Assembly: GCA_036268075.1 (NCBI GenBank)
Contig: DATAUV010000112.1
Span: 1-64,000, forward strand
Direction of reading: 5' to 3'
DNA from: DATARH01 sp036268075
GTDB lineage: Bacteria; Pseudomonadota; Alphaproteobacteria; ATCC43930; CGMCC-115725
Length of the DNA stretch: 64,000 nucleotides
Shown: positions 24,969-33,747 of the stretch, piece after piece
How positions within the stretch are numbered: position 1 is the first letter of the stretch
Layout: every line of letters starts with the position of its first letter
Translations under genes and position numbers: made by a program
The notes under the pieces: model-generated
Database searches by the model: none
What the model was told of the DNA's origin: nothing
Seen by the model: only the letters and a program-made list of their open reading frames with translations

Positions 24969-26096
24969 TTATCGCGGGGCGATCGTGAAAGGGCTTGGCG
25001 CGTCGCCGGCCGTCGCGATTTCGATGGTGCGGGCGAGTTTCGCCTCCAGGGCCGCGAAGGCGGCGGCGGCGGGTCCTCGCAGGGCCGCGGCGACCGCGGC
25101 CGACACCGTGAGGCGCCAGGCCGCGGCGGGCCGGGCGCGGGCTTCGCGCTGTATGGCGCGGAGGGCGGCGAAGGCGGCGGTTGCCGCGCCGTCGCCGAGC
25201 GCGGCGGCGAGCGACGGAGCCTTGTAGGGGCGCACGATCTCGACATGGCCGAGCCGGGTCCAGCCGAGAAGCTGCGGCTTGGCCGGATCGGCGGCGAGGG
25301 CGTCGCCGAGCGCCTGCCGCACCTCTTCGCGCGGACCGCGCCCTTCGAGTCCGACAAAATCGACGACAATCCCGCCGCCGAGGTTGCGCAGCCGGATGTG
25401 CCGCGCGATCGCCCGCGCCGCCTCGATGTTGCCGGCGAGCGCCGCGCGGGCGGCCGATCCGGCCTCGGGCGTGCCGGTGTCGACATCGATCATCGTCGCG
25501 GCGCGGGTCTCCTCGATGTGCACCATGCCGCCGCCGGGCAGGTCGAGGTGGCGGGCGAGGGCGACCGCGAATTCCGTATCGAGGTCGATCGGCGGGTCGT
25601 CGCGGGCGATCTCGGCGCCCGGGAAGGCGGCGCGCAGCTCGGGCACGACCGCGGCGTCGTCGGCGAGGATACGGTCGGGCCGGCTCGATACCGCGAGGGC
25701 GAGCGCGGCGGCAAAGCCCGGGGCGGGGTAGAGCTGCGCCGGCGGGTCGCGGTCAGGGGCGGCGATGTCGCGGGTGATGCGGGTGGAAAGGCGGGCGCCC
25801 TTGTCCGGCAGGGCCTCGCGCCGCACCTCGACCATCACCCGCGCGCCCTCGTCGAGGCCCAGGCTGTCGCGAAGCTGGGGGCCTTGGCGGCGCGGGGCGA
25901 GGCCGGGGCGAACGTCGCCGATCTCGATGAAGGCGGAGTCGAGCCCCTTGGCGACGCGCACGACGCGGCCGAGATGGATGCTGCCGGCGCGTTTGCGATC
26001 GCCTCGTTCGAGATGAAGCTCGACGACCGCGCCGTCTTCCATGAGCGCCGCGCGCCACTCGCCGGGGCTGGCGGCGATGATCAGGTCGCGGCGCAA
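24969..26096 (-). CDS. Ribonuclease E/G family protein, short form
   Basis: About 375 residues. N-terminal S1-like region (GSIHLGRVVRVAKGLDSAFIEIG), then the RNase E/G catalytic core with the two metal-binding Asp in MIDVDTG and GGGIVVDFVGLEG. The sequence ends soon after this core, without the Zn-link Cys pair or small domain of RNase G/E (RNase G is about 490 residues). The TTG start at 26096 is inferred from the family N-terminus (LRRDLIIAASPGEWRAAL); it overlaps maf by 16 nt. A later ATG start would remove this conserved start. Whether it is catalytically active is open. Confidence 0.85.
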   Translation of the reverse strand: MRRDLIIAASPGEWRAALMEDGAVVELHLERGDRKRAGSIHLGRVVRVAKGLDSAFIEIGDVRPGLAPRRQGPQLRDSLGLDEGARVMVEVRREALPDKGARLSTRITRDIAAPDRDPPAQLYPAPGFAAALALAVSSRPDRILADDAAVVPELRAAFPGAEIARDDPPIDLDTEFAVALARHLDLPGGGMVHIEETRAATMIDVDTGTPEAGSAARAALAGNIEAARAIARHIRLRNLGGGIVVDFVGLEGRGPREEVRQALGDALAADPAKPQLLGWTRLGHVEIVRPYKAPSLAAALGDGAATAAFAALRAIQREARARPAAAWRLTVSAAVAAALRGPAAAAFAALEAKLARTIEIATAGDAPSPFTIAPR

Positions 26097-26662
26097 TATC
26101 CGTGGCCGGTCAAAAGCTGCGCGGTCTCGTAGAGCGGCAGGCCGACGACGTTGGAGTACGACCCCGCCATCCACGCGACGAAGGCGGCCGCCTTGCCCTG
26201 GATCGCATAGCCGCCGGCCTTGCCCTGCCATTCGCCGGTGGCGAGGTAGGCGGCGATCTCAGACTTCGACAACCGCTTGAAGAGAACCTGGCTAACCACT
26301 TCCCGCGACGAGATATTGCCGGTCGGGCTCATCACCACGATCGCGCCGATCACGCGGTGGCGGCGACCCGACAGCAGGGTCAGGCAGGCGCGGGCGGCGG
26401 CCTCGTTTTCGGGCTTGCCGAGGATGCGCCGGCCGCAGGCGACGACGGTGTCGGCGGCGAGGATGATCGCGTCCGGGTGGCGGGCGCGGACGGTGTCGGC
26501 CTTGGCCCGGGCGAGGCGAGCGGCGTGCAGGCGCGGCAGCTCGTCGCGCAATGGGGTTTCGTCGATATCGGCCGGGTCGACGGCGTCCGGCTCGATGCCG
26601 ATCTGGCGCAGGAGGTCGAGCCGTCGGGGCGAGGCGGAGGCGAGCACCAGTTTCGCGGTCAC
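26081..26662 (-). CDS. maf: Maf family nucleotide pyrophosphatase
   Basis: 193 residues. The SASPRRLDLL motif and DETPL, then AADTVVACGRRILGKP, are signature parts of Maf (nucleoside triphosphate pyrophosphatase acting on non-canonical or dTTP/UTP substrates). GTG 26662 overlaps the UPF0262 stop (GTGA). It is followed by RNase E/G and yacG in one operon. Confidence 0.93.
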   Translation of the reverse strand: MTAKLVLASASPRRLDLLRQIGIEPDAVDPADIDETPLRDELPRLHAARLARAKADTVRARHPDAIILAADTVVACGRRILGKPENEAAARACLTLLSGRRHRVIGAIVVMSPTGNISSREVVSQVLFKRLSKSEIAAYLATGEWQGKAGGYAIQGKAAAFVAWMAGSYSNVVGLPLYETAQLLTGHGYCAAT

Positions 26663-27156
26663 GACCGCGGATGCTCCCCGAGCCCGTGCGACGACCCCTT
26701 GATGTGCAGGACGCAGATCAGCGTGAAGAGGCGGCGCGAGGTGTCGCGGTCGATCGTCGCCTTGTCGGCGAGGCATTCGCGCAGCAGCTCGGCGCCCTCG
26801 TTGTGGAGGCCGCGCCTCCCCATGTCGATCGCCTCGACCTGGCCGAGATTGCCGCCGCGGATCGCCTGGGAATAGCTCTCGCAGACGAGGAAGTAGTCCT
26901 TGACCACGCGCCGGAACGGGGCGAGCGGGACGACGATCGTCTCGCTTTCGCCGTCGGCCTCGCTGGCGATCTCGATCTGGAGGCGCGTCTCCTCGACCGC
27001 GAGGTGCAGTCTGAACGGGCCGGCCCGGCCGGAGGCGAGGGCAAAATGGTTGTCGTGCAACAGGTCCTGGATCGCGGCGGCGCGCTCGTGCTCGATCTCG
27101 GCGCTGCGGCGGACGACGGAGTGCTCGTCGAGGGTGATCTCGGCGATGTCAGCCAT
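26659..27156 (-). CDS. UPF0262 family protein
   Basis: 165 residues with the conserved IADITLDE-like start (here ADIAEITLDEHSV) and CVLHIKGSSHG near the end. UPF0262 is found almost only in alphaproteobacteria, usually just downstream of hisD, as here (8-nt overlap). Function unknown. Confidence 0.92.
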   Translation of the reverse strand: MADIAEITLDEHSVVRRSAEIEHERAAAIQDLLHDNHFALASGRAGPFRLHLAVEETRLQIEIASEADGESETIVVPLAPFRRVVKDYFLVCESYSQAIRGGNLGQVEAIDMGRRGLHNEGAELLRECLADKATIDRDTSRRLFTLICVLHIKGSSHGLGEHPRS

Positions 27157-28450
27157 GTTTCCCTTGGGTACGGTTGCCCCGAAGCGACAGCGACAGCGCG
27201 TGCGCGTGGAGCCCCTCGGCCTCGGCGAGGCGGATCGCGGACGGGGCGAGCGCGGCGAGGCTTTGCGCGTCGCAGCCGACAAGCGTCGTGCGCTTCATGA
27301 AATCGAGCACGCCGAGCCCCGAGGCAAAGCGGGCGCTGCGCGCGGTCGGCAGGACGTGGTTGGGGCCGGCGACGTAATCGCCGACCGCCTCCGGCGCGTA
27401 GCGGCCGAGGAAGATCGCGCCGGCGTGGCGGATTTTCGCGGCGAGCGCGTCCGGGTCGGCGACGGCAAGCTCGCAATGCTCGGGCGCGAGCCGGTCGACG
27501 AGGCCGGCGGCTTCGTCCCAGTCGCGGACGAGGATCGTCGCGCCGTTCGCCTCCCAGCTTTCGCGCGCGATTCGGGCGCGCGGCAAGCTCTTGAGGTGCG
27601 CGGCGAGGGCCGTCTCGACCGCGGCGGCGAATTCGGCCGAGTCGGTGACGAGGATCGCCTGCGCGGCGGTGTCGTGCTCGGCCTGCGAGAGCAGGTCGGC
27701 GGCGATCCAGGCGGGGTCGTTGTCGCGGTCGGCGACGACGAGGATTTCCGACGGCCCGGCTATCATGTCGATGCCGACCTTGCCGAACACGCGGCGCTTG
27801 GCGGCGTCGACATAGGCGTTGCCGGGGCCGACGATCTTGTCGACGGGCGCGATCGTCGCGGTGCCGTAGGCGAGCGCGGCGACGGCCTGGGCGCCGCCGA
27901 TTCGGTAGATCTCGTCGATCCCGGCAAGCCGCGCGGCGGCGAGGACGAGCGGGTTCAGCACCCCGTCCGGCGCCGGCACGACCATGACCAGCCGTCCCAC
28001 CCCGGCGACCTTGGCCGGGATCGCGTTCATCAGCACCGACGACGGATAGGCCGCCGTGCCGCCAGGCACGTAAAGCCCGACCGCGTCGATCGCGCCCCAC
28101 CGCATGCCGAGCCTCACCCCCGCCTCGTCGACGTAATCGATCTGGGCGGGGAGCTGTCTGCGATGGAATTTCTCGATGCGCTCGGCGGCGAAGCGCAGCG
28201 CCGCGACAGCGTCCTCGGGCGCTGCCGCCTCGCGTTCAGCGGGCGACAGGCGGAGGGTCTGCGGGGTCAGCGCGACGCGGTCGAAGCGGTGCGTGTACTC
28301 GATCAGCGCCGCGTCGCCGCGCCGTGCGACATCGGCGATGATCGCGGCGACCACGTCGTCGACATCGGCGGCGCTCTCGCGCTTTTGCGCGAGCAGTACG
28401 GCGAAGGCTTCGGGGAAGCCGGGATCGCGGGTGGAGAGGGTTGCGGCCAC
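27149..28450 (-). CDS. hisD: Histidinol dehydrogenase
   Basis: Catalyses the last two steps of histidine synthesis, L-histidinol to L-histidine, with NAD+ and Zn2+. 433 residues. Motifs: GLYVPGGTAAYPSSVLM, GPGNAYVDAAKR, AGPSEILVVAD, LLSQAEHDTAAQA and GPNHVLPT, all as in active HisD. GTG start at 28450, 4 nt after hisG. Co-transcribed with hisG and UPF0262. Confidence 0.97.
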   Translation of the reverse strand: MAATLSTRDPGFPEAFAVLLAQKRESAADVDDVVAAIIADVARRGDAALIEYTHRFDRVALTPQTLRLSPAEREAAAPEDAVAALRFAAERIEKFHRRQLPAQIDYVDEAGVRLGMRWGAIDAVGLYVPGGTAAYPSSVLMNAIPAKVAGVGRLVMVVPAPDGVLNPLVLAAARLAGIDEIYRIGGAQAVAALAYGTATIAPVDKIVGPGNAYVDAAKRRVFGKVGIDMIAGPSEILVVADRDNDPAWIAADLLSQAEHDTAAQAILVTDSAEFAAAVETALAAHLKSLPRARIARESWEANGATILVRDWDEAAGLVDRLAPEHCELAVADPDALAAKIRHAGAIFLGRYAPEAVGDYVAGPNHVLPTARSARFASGLGVLDFMKRTTLVGCDAQSLAALAPSAIRLAEAEGLHAHALSLSLRGNRTQGKHG

Positions 28451-28454
28451 CGCG

Positions 28455-29138
28455 CTACGCGCCGGCCCCGACCGCCGCGCGAAAGCGCTCGATCCAGCCG
28501 CCGACCTCGTCGGGGCGCGTCTTCAGGGCCGGGCGGTTGACGATCAGGCGGGAGCTGACATCCGCGATGTGCTCGATCTCGACGAGCCCGTTGGCGGCGA
28601 GCGTCGCGCCGGTCGCCACGAGGTCGACGATATGGCGGCAGAGGCCAAGGCTCGGCCCCAGCTCCATGGCGCCGTTGAGCTTGATGCATTCGGCCTGAAC
28701 CCCGCGCGCGGCGAAATGGCGGCGGGTGACCTCGGGATATTTGGTGGCGACGCGCAGATGGCTCCAGCTTTGCGGGTCTTCGCGATCGACCCAGTCGGCC
28801 GGCGCCGCGACCATCAGCCGGCAATGCCCGATCTTGAGGTCGAGCGGGGCATAGATGTCGGAATAGTCGAATTCCATCAGCACGTCGCTGCCCGAGACGC
28901 CGAGCTGCGCCGCGCCGAACGCGACAAAGGTCGCGACGTCGAAGCTGCGCACGCGGATGATCTCGAGGCCGGGGTCGGAGGTCGCGAAGCGAAGTTGGCG
29001 CGATTTCGGGTCGGTAAAGGCCGGCTCGGGCTCGACCCCCATGCGCCCGAGCATCGGCATCACCTCGCCGAGGATGCGGCCGTTGGGCAGCGCCATGATC
29101 AAAGGTTCGCGGGGTTCGGAAGAGAGGGGGGCGGTCAT
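28455..29138 (-). CDS. hisG: ATP phosphoribosyltransferase, short form
   Basis: First committed step of histidine synthesis. 227 residues, so this is the HisG_S type that lacks the C-terminal regulatory domain and normally requires HisZ; hisZ is not in this window. Motifs: LIMALPNGRI, GVSGSDVLMEFD and the PRPP loop region ATGATLAANGL. ATG 29138 overlaps the DUF2948 stop (ATGA). Confidence 0.95.
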   Translation of the reverse strand: MTAPLSSEPREPLIMALPNGRILGEVMPMLGRMGVEPEPAFTDPKSRQLRFATSDPGLEIIRVRSFDVATFVAFGAAQLGVSGSDVLMEFDYSDIYAPLDLKIGHCRLMVAAPADWVDREDPQSWSHLRVATKYPEVTRRHFAARGVQAECIKLNGAMELGPSLGLCRHIVDLVATGATLAANGLVEIEHIADVSSRLIVNRPALKTRPDEVGGWIERFRAAVGAGA

Positions 29139-29572
29139 GGCTTCTCGTGGTCGGGCTGCCAGGCGGTCGGCCACGGCTCGCCGAGGTCGCGGACGAGGCA
29201 TTCGATCGCCGCGACGCTCAGCCGGATCGAGACATCCGCCGAGAAGTCGAGGTCGATGGTGCCGCCGCCATCGGGCAGGCGGATCGCCAACAGCGACAGG
29301 ATGCGGTCCTCCTCGCTGCGGCGAAACCCGCGATAGGAGACGCGGTCGACCTCGGCAAACGAAATGCCGCACAGCGTGCGCTCGTGGCCGCTATTTGCCC
29401 CGTTTCCGGCACGCTCCCAGCGGAAGCGGTTGGCGACCAGTACAAAGCGGCGCTCGTCGCGGTCGAAGGCGAGGTCGCGCACCGAGACCAGCGCGTCTTG
29501 CAGATGCGCCGAGACGACCGTCAGGTCGCCGGAATCCTGCGCGCGCAGCCTGATCCCGTCGTCAGGCGCCAC
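29135..29572 (-). CDS. DUF2948 family protein
   Basis: About 145 residues with the DUF2948 pattern: RLRAQDSGDLTVVSAHLQDAL, then DRDERRFVLVANRFRWE. Found in alphaproteobacteria between murA and hisG, exactly as here. GTG 29572 overlaps murA by 11 nt. Function unknown. Confidence 0.9.
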   Translation of the reverse strand: MAPDDGIRLRAQDSGDLTVVSAHLQDALVSVRDLAFDRDERRFVLVANRFRWERAGNGANSGHERTLCGISFAEVDRVSYRGFRRSEEDRILSLLAIRLPDGGGTIDLDFSADVSIRLSVAAIECLVRDLGEPWPTAWQPDHEKP

Positions 29573-30836
29573 CGCCGATCCTTTCGATCCGGGCGCCGCA
29601 CGCCGCCAGCTTTGCCTCGATCCGCTCATAGCCGCGGTCGAGGTGATAGACGCGGTTGACCACCGTCTCGCCGTCGGCGACGAGCCCGGCGATGATCAGC
29701 GACACCGAGGCGCGCAGGTCGGTCGCCATCACCGGCGCGCCCTTCAGCATCTTGACCCCGCGCACCAGCGCCGAGGCGCCGTGGATCGTGATGTTGGCGC
29801 CCATCCGCGCCAGCTCGGGCACGTGCATGAACCGGTTCTCGAAGATCGTCTCGGTGATCATCGAGGCGCCTTCGGCGGTTGTCATCAGCGTCATGATCTG
29901 CGCCTGCAGATCGGTCGGAAAGCCGGGGAACGGCTCGGTCATCACGTCGACCCCGGCGATGCGGCCGTTGGCGCGGCGCACATGGAGCCCGCCGGCGCAT
30001 TCCGTGACCTCGATCTCGGCCGGGGCGAGGGCGCGCACGACCGCGGCGACATGGTCGAGCCGCGCGCCGGACAGCGTCACCTCGCCGCCGGTCGCCGCGG
30101 CCGCCATCAGATAGGTGCCGGTCTCGATCCGGTCGGGGATGACGCGGTGCCGGGCCGGGTTGAGGCTGGTGACGCCGGTGACGGTGAGCCGGTCGGTGCC
30201 GATGCCGTCGATCCGCGCGCCCATCTCGACAAGGCAGATGGCGAGGTCGGTGATCTCGGGCTCGCGCGCGGCGTTGATCAGCACCGTCACGCCCTCGGCG
30301 AGGGTCGCGGCCATCAGCAGGTTTTCGGTCGCGCCGACCGAGACTTGGGGAAAGACGATCTCGGCGCCCTTGAGCCCCTGGGGCGCGCGTGCCTCGATAT
30401 AGCCCTCGCTGAGCTCGATCTCGGCGCCGAGCCGCTCCAGCCCCTTGAGGTGGAAATCCACCGGCCGCGCGCCGATCGAGCAGCCGCCGGGCAACGACAC
30501 GCGGGCGATGCCGCAACGCGCGACCAGCGGCCCCAGCACCAGCACCGACGCGCGCATCTTGCGCACGAGGTCGTAGGGCGCGGTGGTCGACACGATCTCG
30601 CGGGCGGCGAATTCGACCGTGCGGGCGGAATTGTCGGTCGGCGTGACCCTGACCCCGTGCTGGCTCAACAGCTCCATCATCGAGGCGATGTCGGCGAGAT
30701 GGGGCAGGTTTTCGAGCGTCAGCGGGGCCGGCGTCAACAGGCTCGCCGCCATCAGCGGCAGGGCCGCGTTCTTGGCGCCGCTGATCGGGACGGTGCCGCA
30801 AAGCGGCCTGCCTCCACGGATCAGGATCTTGTCCAT
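29562..30836 (-). CDS. murA: UDP-N-acetylglucosamine 1-carboxyvinyltransferase
   Basis: First committed step of peptidoglycan synthesis, transferring enolpyruvate from PEP to UDP-GlcNAc. About 424 residues. The catalytic Cys is in LPGGCSIGARPVDFH (fosfomycin target, near residue 116). GAKNAALPLMAA and the C-terminal DLRASVSLIIAGLVA are typical. ATG 30836 (MDKILIRGG) is preferred to ATG 30854. It heads the murA–yacG operon. Confidence 0.97.
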   Translation of the reverse strand: MDKILIRGGRPLCGTVPISGAKNAALPLMAASLLTPAPLTLENLPHLADIASMMELLSQHGVRVTPTDNSARTVEFAAREIVSTTAPYDLVRKMRASVLVLGPLVARCGIARVSLPGGCSIGARPVDFHLKGLERLGAEIELSEGYIEARAPQGLKGAEIVFPQVSVGATENLLMAATLAEGVTVLINAAREPEITDLAICLVEMGARIDGIGTDRLTVTGVTSLNPARHRVIPDRIETGTYLMAAAATGGEVTLSGARLDHVAAVVRALAPAEIEVTECAGGLHVRRANGRIAGVDVMTEPFPGFPTDLQAQIMTLMTTAEGASMITETIFENRFMHVPELARMGANITIHGASALVRGVKMLKGAPVMATDLRASVSLIIAGLVADGETVVNRVYHLDRGYERIEAKLAACGARIERIGGGA

Positions 30837-30933
30837 CGCATCGGTCCCAGACATGTGCAGGCAAACGTGCGCCGTGACTTAACAATCCGCGGCCTGCCGT
30901 GGGGGTTGCTTTTAACGAAGTGGCCGGCGTCGC

Positions 30934-31098
30934 TCAAGCGGGCGATTTCGCGGGGCTGGGCAGTGGTTTGGGCGCCTCGCGGGCGCGCGACTGCTGTTTG
31001 CGGCGTCCGAGATTCGCCCGCAGCGCCCGGGCGAGCCGCTCCGCGCGCGCCTCCTGCTCGCGTAGTTTCGCGGTGGTGATCGTCGGGCCGTCGGCCAT
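30934..31098 (-). CDS. Small basic protein upstream of murA
   Basis: 54 residues, strongly basic: TITTAKLREQEARAERLARALRANLGRRKQQ. Short proteins with an LRANLxRRK segment occur upstream of murA in alphaproteobacteria. ATG 31098 is preferred to a start at 31137. Function unknown, possibly RNA-binding. Confidence 0.65.
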   Translation of the reverse strand: MADGPTITTAKLREQEARAERLARALRANLGRRKQQSRAREAPKPLPSPAKSPA

Positions 31099-31196
31099 GG
31101 GCGGAGGAAACGGGAGCGCGGAGGCGCTGTCAATCATTGCCTGCCGCGGGCGATCAGATGGGTCATGAACGACCCGTCATCTCGGCCTCGACCGAG

Positions 31197-31275
31197 CGGC
31201 TCCGACCCGCCTCGGTCGCGCGGACGGACGGGGCGGGCGGACGGGGCGGACGGACGGGGCGGGCGGGCGGGCCTG
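31197..31275. repeat. G-rich GGACGG/GGCGGG tandem stretch
   Basis: A run of GGACGG and GGGGCGGGCGG units on the plus strand, many G-tracts of 3–4, between murA's upstream gene and tRNA-Thr. It could form a G-quadruplex in one strand. No gene is seen here. Confidence 0.75.
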
Positions 31276-31341
31276 ACGCCTTGCCAATCGGCGGAGGCTC
31301 GTGTATCTCCGCGGGCCGCCGCTATGCCCACGCGGATCGAT

Positions 31342-31416
<75 letters not shown>

Positions 31417-31577
31417 GCATTTCATTCTGCGTTTCGTCGGCTAGTAGTGACGAAATCCTCGAATGATCGTGTCACTTTGCTCCATTTATGCCAGTTGGTG
31501 ATGCGTGTAACCGCTTTCTGACGAATCGTGCTAATACGTCTTCACTTTACGCATCCGGCTGGGGCCAACTAGGCATC

Positions 31578-32693
31578 ATGCACAGCACAATATCAAATCG
31601 CCGAATCACGGCGCTAGATGGCTGGCGCGGCATCAGCATCTTATGTGTGCTCTTATCGCATCTAGTTAATTTCCGATACGGAGCGCTCCTCCACAGCAAT
31701 CCTCCTAACATTGCCTTTGTTCTCGCCACATGGGGCGTTGACGTATTTTTTGTAATTAGTGGTTTTATCATTACGCGTCTCGCAATATTTGAATATAATG
31801 CAAACGCAGGCTTCAGTATCCGCAATTTCTATATTCGTCGATTGTTTCGTATTGCCCCTCCGTTGTATTTGTATATTGTCTTTCTTGGGATTGTATCCGC
31901 CGCCTCGCTAATTCAGCAGGATCAATCTGGAATCCTTGCCGCCGCCGCGTTCACTTGTAATTTTTCGACATCTAAATGCGGCTGGTTCTTAGGACACACT
32001 TGGACACTTGCTTACGAGGAGCAGTTCTATCTGGCATTTCCCTTCATTTTTTATTGGTGTGGCAAGAGATTTAACCTAATAATCGTATTATTGTTTGTCA
32101 TACTTCTGGTATTTCCTTTTTTTAGATATCTTCTTAATTTGAGTTCAGCGTGGCATACGGTAAGTAGTTTTAGTTTCCCCTTCTCATTTATTTGTATTGG
32201 CTCTGTAATTGCTGCCCACGAAGAGCGATTTAAGAATTTAGTTTTGGCGCGATTTTCCGTTTATATATCTTACGGAATTTTCGTAATGCTTTTCGTATTG
32301 TTGGTGGTGGATGTTAATTTTTCTTTTGCTCCTAAAAGCGCTCCAAGTTACATTCGAGTGATGGCTAGCAACATCCTCCCGATTTGCTTTGCGTGGATGA
32401 TCGGAAGCGCAGCATTTAAACAAACTCGTTGGACGTGGTTTCTCAATACCCCATTTCTTCAGTTTTTTGGGATGATTTCCTATAGTCTTTACATATGGCA
32501 GATGGTGTTTACCGCCGCCCCCAATCTGTACCCAAAAAAAAGCTGGCTCTTATTTGCACCATTTATGATCCTTGTGGCATCATTTTCCTATTACGCTGTT
32601 GAACAGCCAAGCATTCGGTTGGGAAAGAATTTAGTAATTGCCCTTCGTGCTCGACATGGCGCGCTTGCTCAGACTGCGGAGAAAAATGTTTGA
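31578..32693 (+). CDS. Acyltransferase 3 family membrane protein
   Basis: About 371 residues with about ten hydrophobic helices. ALDGWRGISILCVLLSHL contains the catalytic-type Arg/His pattern of the acyltransferase_3 family, and GVDVFFVISGFI is diagnostic. Such enzymes O-acetylate LPS or exopolysaccharide sugars. ATG 31578 is chosen because sequence before it is not membrane-like. The gene is strikingly AT-rich and uses codons unlike its neighbours, so it was probably acquired, beside a tRNA gene. No EPS genes are adjacent. Confidence 0.9.
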   Translation: MHSTISNRRITALDGWRGISILCVLLSHLVNFRYGALLHSNPPNIAFVLATWGVDVFFVISGFIITRLAIFEYNANAGFSIRNFYIRRLFRIAPPLYLYIVFLGIVSAASLIQQDQSGILAAAAFTCNFSTSKCGWFLGHTWTLAYEEQFYLAFPFIFYWCGKRFNLIIVLLFVILLVFPFFRYLLNLSSAWHTVSSFSFPFSFICIGSVIAAHEERFKNLVLARFSVYISYGIFVMLFVLLVVDVNFSFAPKSAPSYIRVMASNILPICFAWMIGSAAFKQTRWTWFLNTPFLQFFGMISYSLYIWQMVFTAAPNLYPKKSWLLFAPFMILVASFSYYAVEQPSIRLGKNLVIALRARHGALAQTAEKNV

Positions 32694-33192
32694 ACTTCAG
32701 CAGACGCCCGAGTGTGGCAGGAAGAAGTGTGTCCGCCGCCCAACAGTCCCTCTGCCGCCGGACCCCGTAGGAAGTCGTCTACATCAGACATTATGCCGGG
32801 TCAGGGCGGAACCGGCTGCATTTGGATTATGAGAAGCGAGCGCAAGTCACAATACGAACCGCACGAGCTGATCGCGAACACCCCGCAGGGGACTGCAAGG
32901 CCGTTCATCAATCTGTCCTGCTTGTGGACTGGGCGCGGGCATATCGTGAAAATGTCCCCACGCCTGCGCCGGCTCTGGGGACGTTCCGCGACCGGCGAGG
33001 ATCAGACGCGAGGTCATATCTGGGCACCGACAAGCCTGACGTGGCCGGGAGCTTCCCCCTCTCCGGGTTTGCCGTCGCCTACGACAAGATCAGATAGATC
33101 GGCGCTGGGCCGAGGAAGGCTTAACCGCGCGTTAAGTGTCGGCCGCGCATCCTCGGCGGATGCGGGGCGGCGGGTCTTCGAGCGGTCGGGAA
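32694..33192. other. 499-bp region without a supported gene
   Basis: The interval after the acyltransferase gene holds no convincing coding sequence: open frames here lack family signals and differ between strands. A small hairpin GTCCCCA…TGGGGAC is at 32955–32983. GC content rises from left to right back to the genome level, so the right edge of the foreign segment probably lies here. Confidence 0.6.
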
Positions 33193-33735
33193 ATGGGCGA
33201 GCGGTCGGGAACGGGCGGCAAGGCGGTTGCCTGGGCGCTGCGTCAGGCGGTCGGCTGGGGCGTGGTCGCGGTGGTGATCTTCGCTCTCGTCGCACACCGC
33301 GCTCAGCTATTGCCGCGCCCGGCCTCGGCGCCGCCCGCGGACCCGACGGCGCAGCACGCCGAGGCGATGGTCAATACGCTGGTCTACCCGGTCGATGCGC
33401 GGGGACATGTCCGGCTCGATGGCGACGTCAACGGCGCGACGGTGCATTTCGTCCTCGATACCGGGGCGACGCTGGTGACGCTGACGGCGCGGGACGCCGA
33501 GGCGGCGGGGATCAACCCGGCCGGGCTCAATTTCTCGATGGCGATGAACACCGCCAACGGCCGCACCCGCGCCGCGCCGATCACGCTGCGCGAGGTGCGG
33601 CTCGGCCAGCTCTCGATCGAGGACGTGCAGGGGGTCGTGGTGCCGAACCTGTCCGTGTCGCTGCTCGGCATGAGCTTTCTGTCGCGGCTCGACCGCTGGG
33701 AGATGCGCGGCGGTGCGCTGACGATCTCGTATTAG
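33193..33735 (+). CDS. Retropepsin-like aspartic protease, TIGR02281 type
   Basis: 180 residues. N-terminal membrane anchor (AVGWGVVAVVIFALVAH), then a single retropepsin domain with the catalytic motif FVLDTGATLVTLT and the C-terminal SLLGMSFLSRL. Members are clan AA bacterial membrane-anchored proteases of unknown substrate. ATG 33193 is chosen; ATG 33136 would add a non-conserved N-terminus. Confidence 0.9.
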   Translation: MGERSGTGGKAVAWALRQAVGWGVVAVVIFALVAHRAQLLPRPASAPPADPTAQHAEAMVNTLVYPVDARGHVRLDGDVNGATVHFVLDTGATLVTLTARDAEAAGINPAGLNFSMAMNTANGRTRAAPITLREVRLGQLSIEDVQGVVVPNLSVSLLGMSFLSRLDRWEMRGGALTISY

Positions 33736-33747
33736 GCGGGGTTCCTG

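Noticed and set aside
31432..31455. Hairpin TTTCGTC…GACGAAA after tRNA-Thr as terminator
   Set aside because: Stem of 7 bp with a 10-nt loop and no U-tract; too weak to call.
32822..33097. 91-codon plus-strand frame in the gap after the acyltransferase gene
   Set aside because: No homology signal, no good ribosome-binding site, and composition changes along it.
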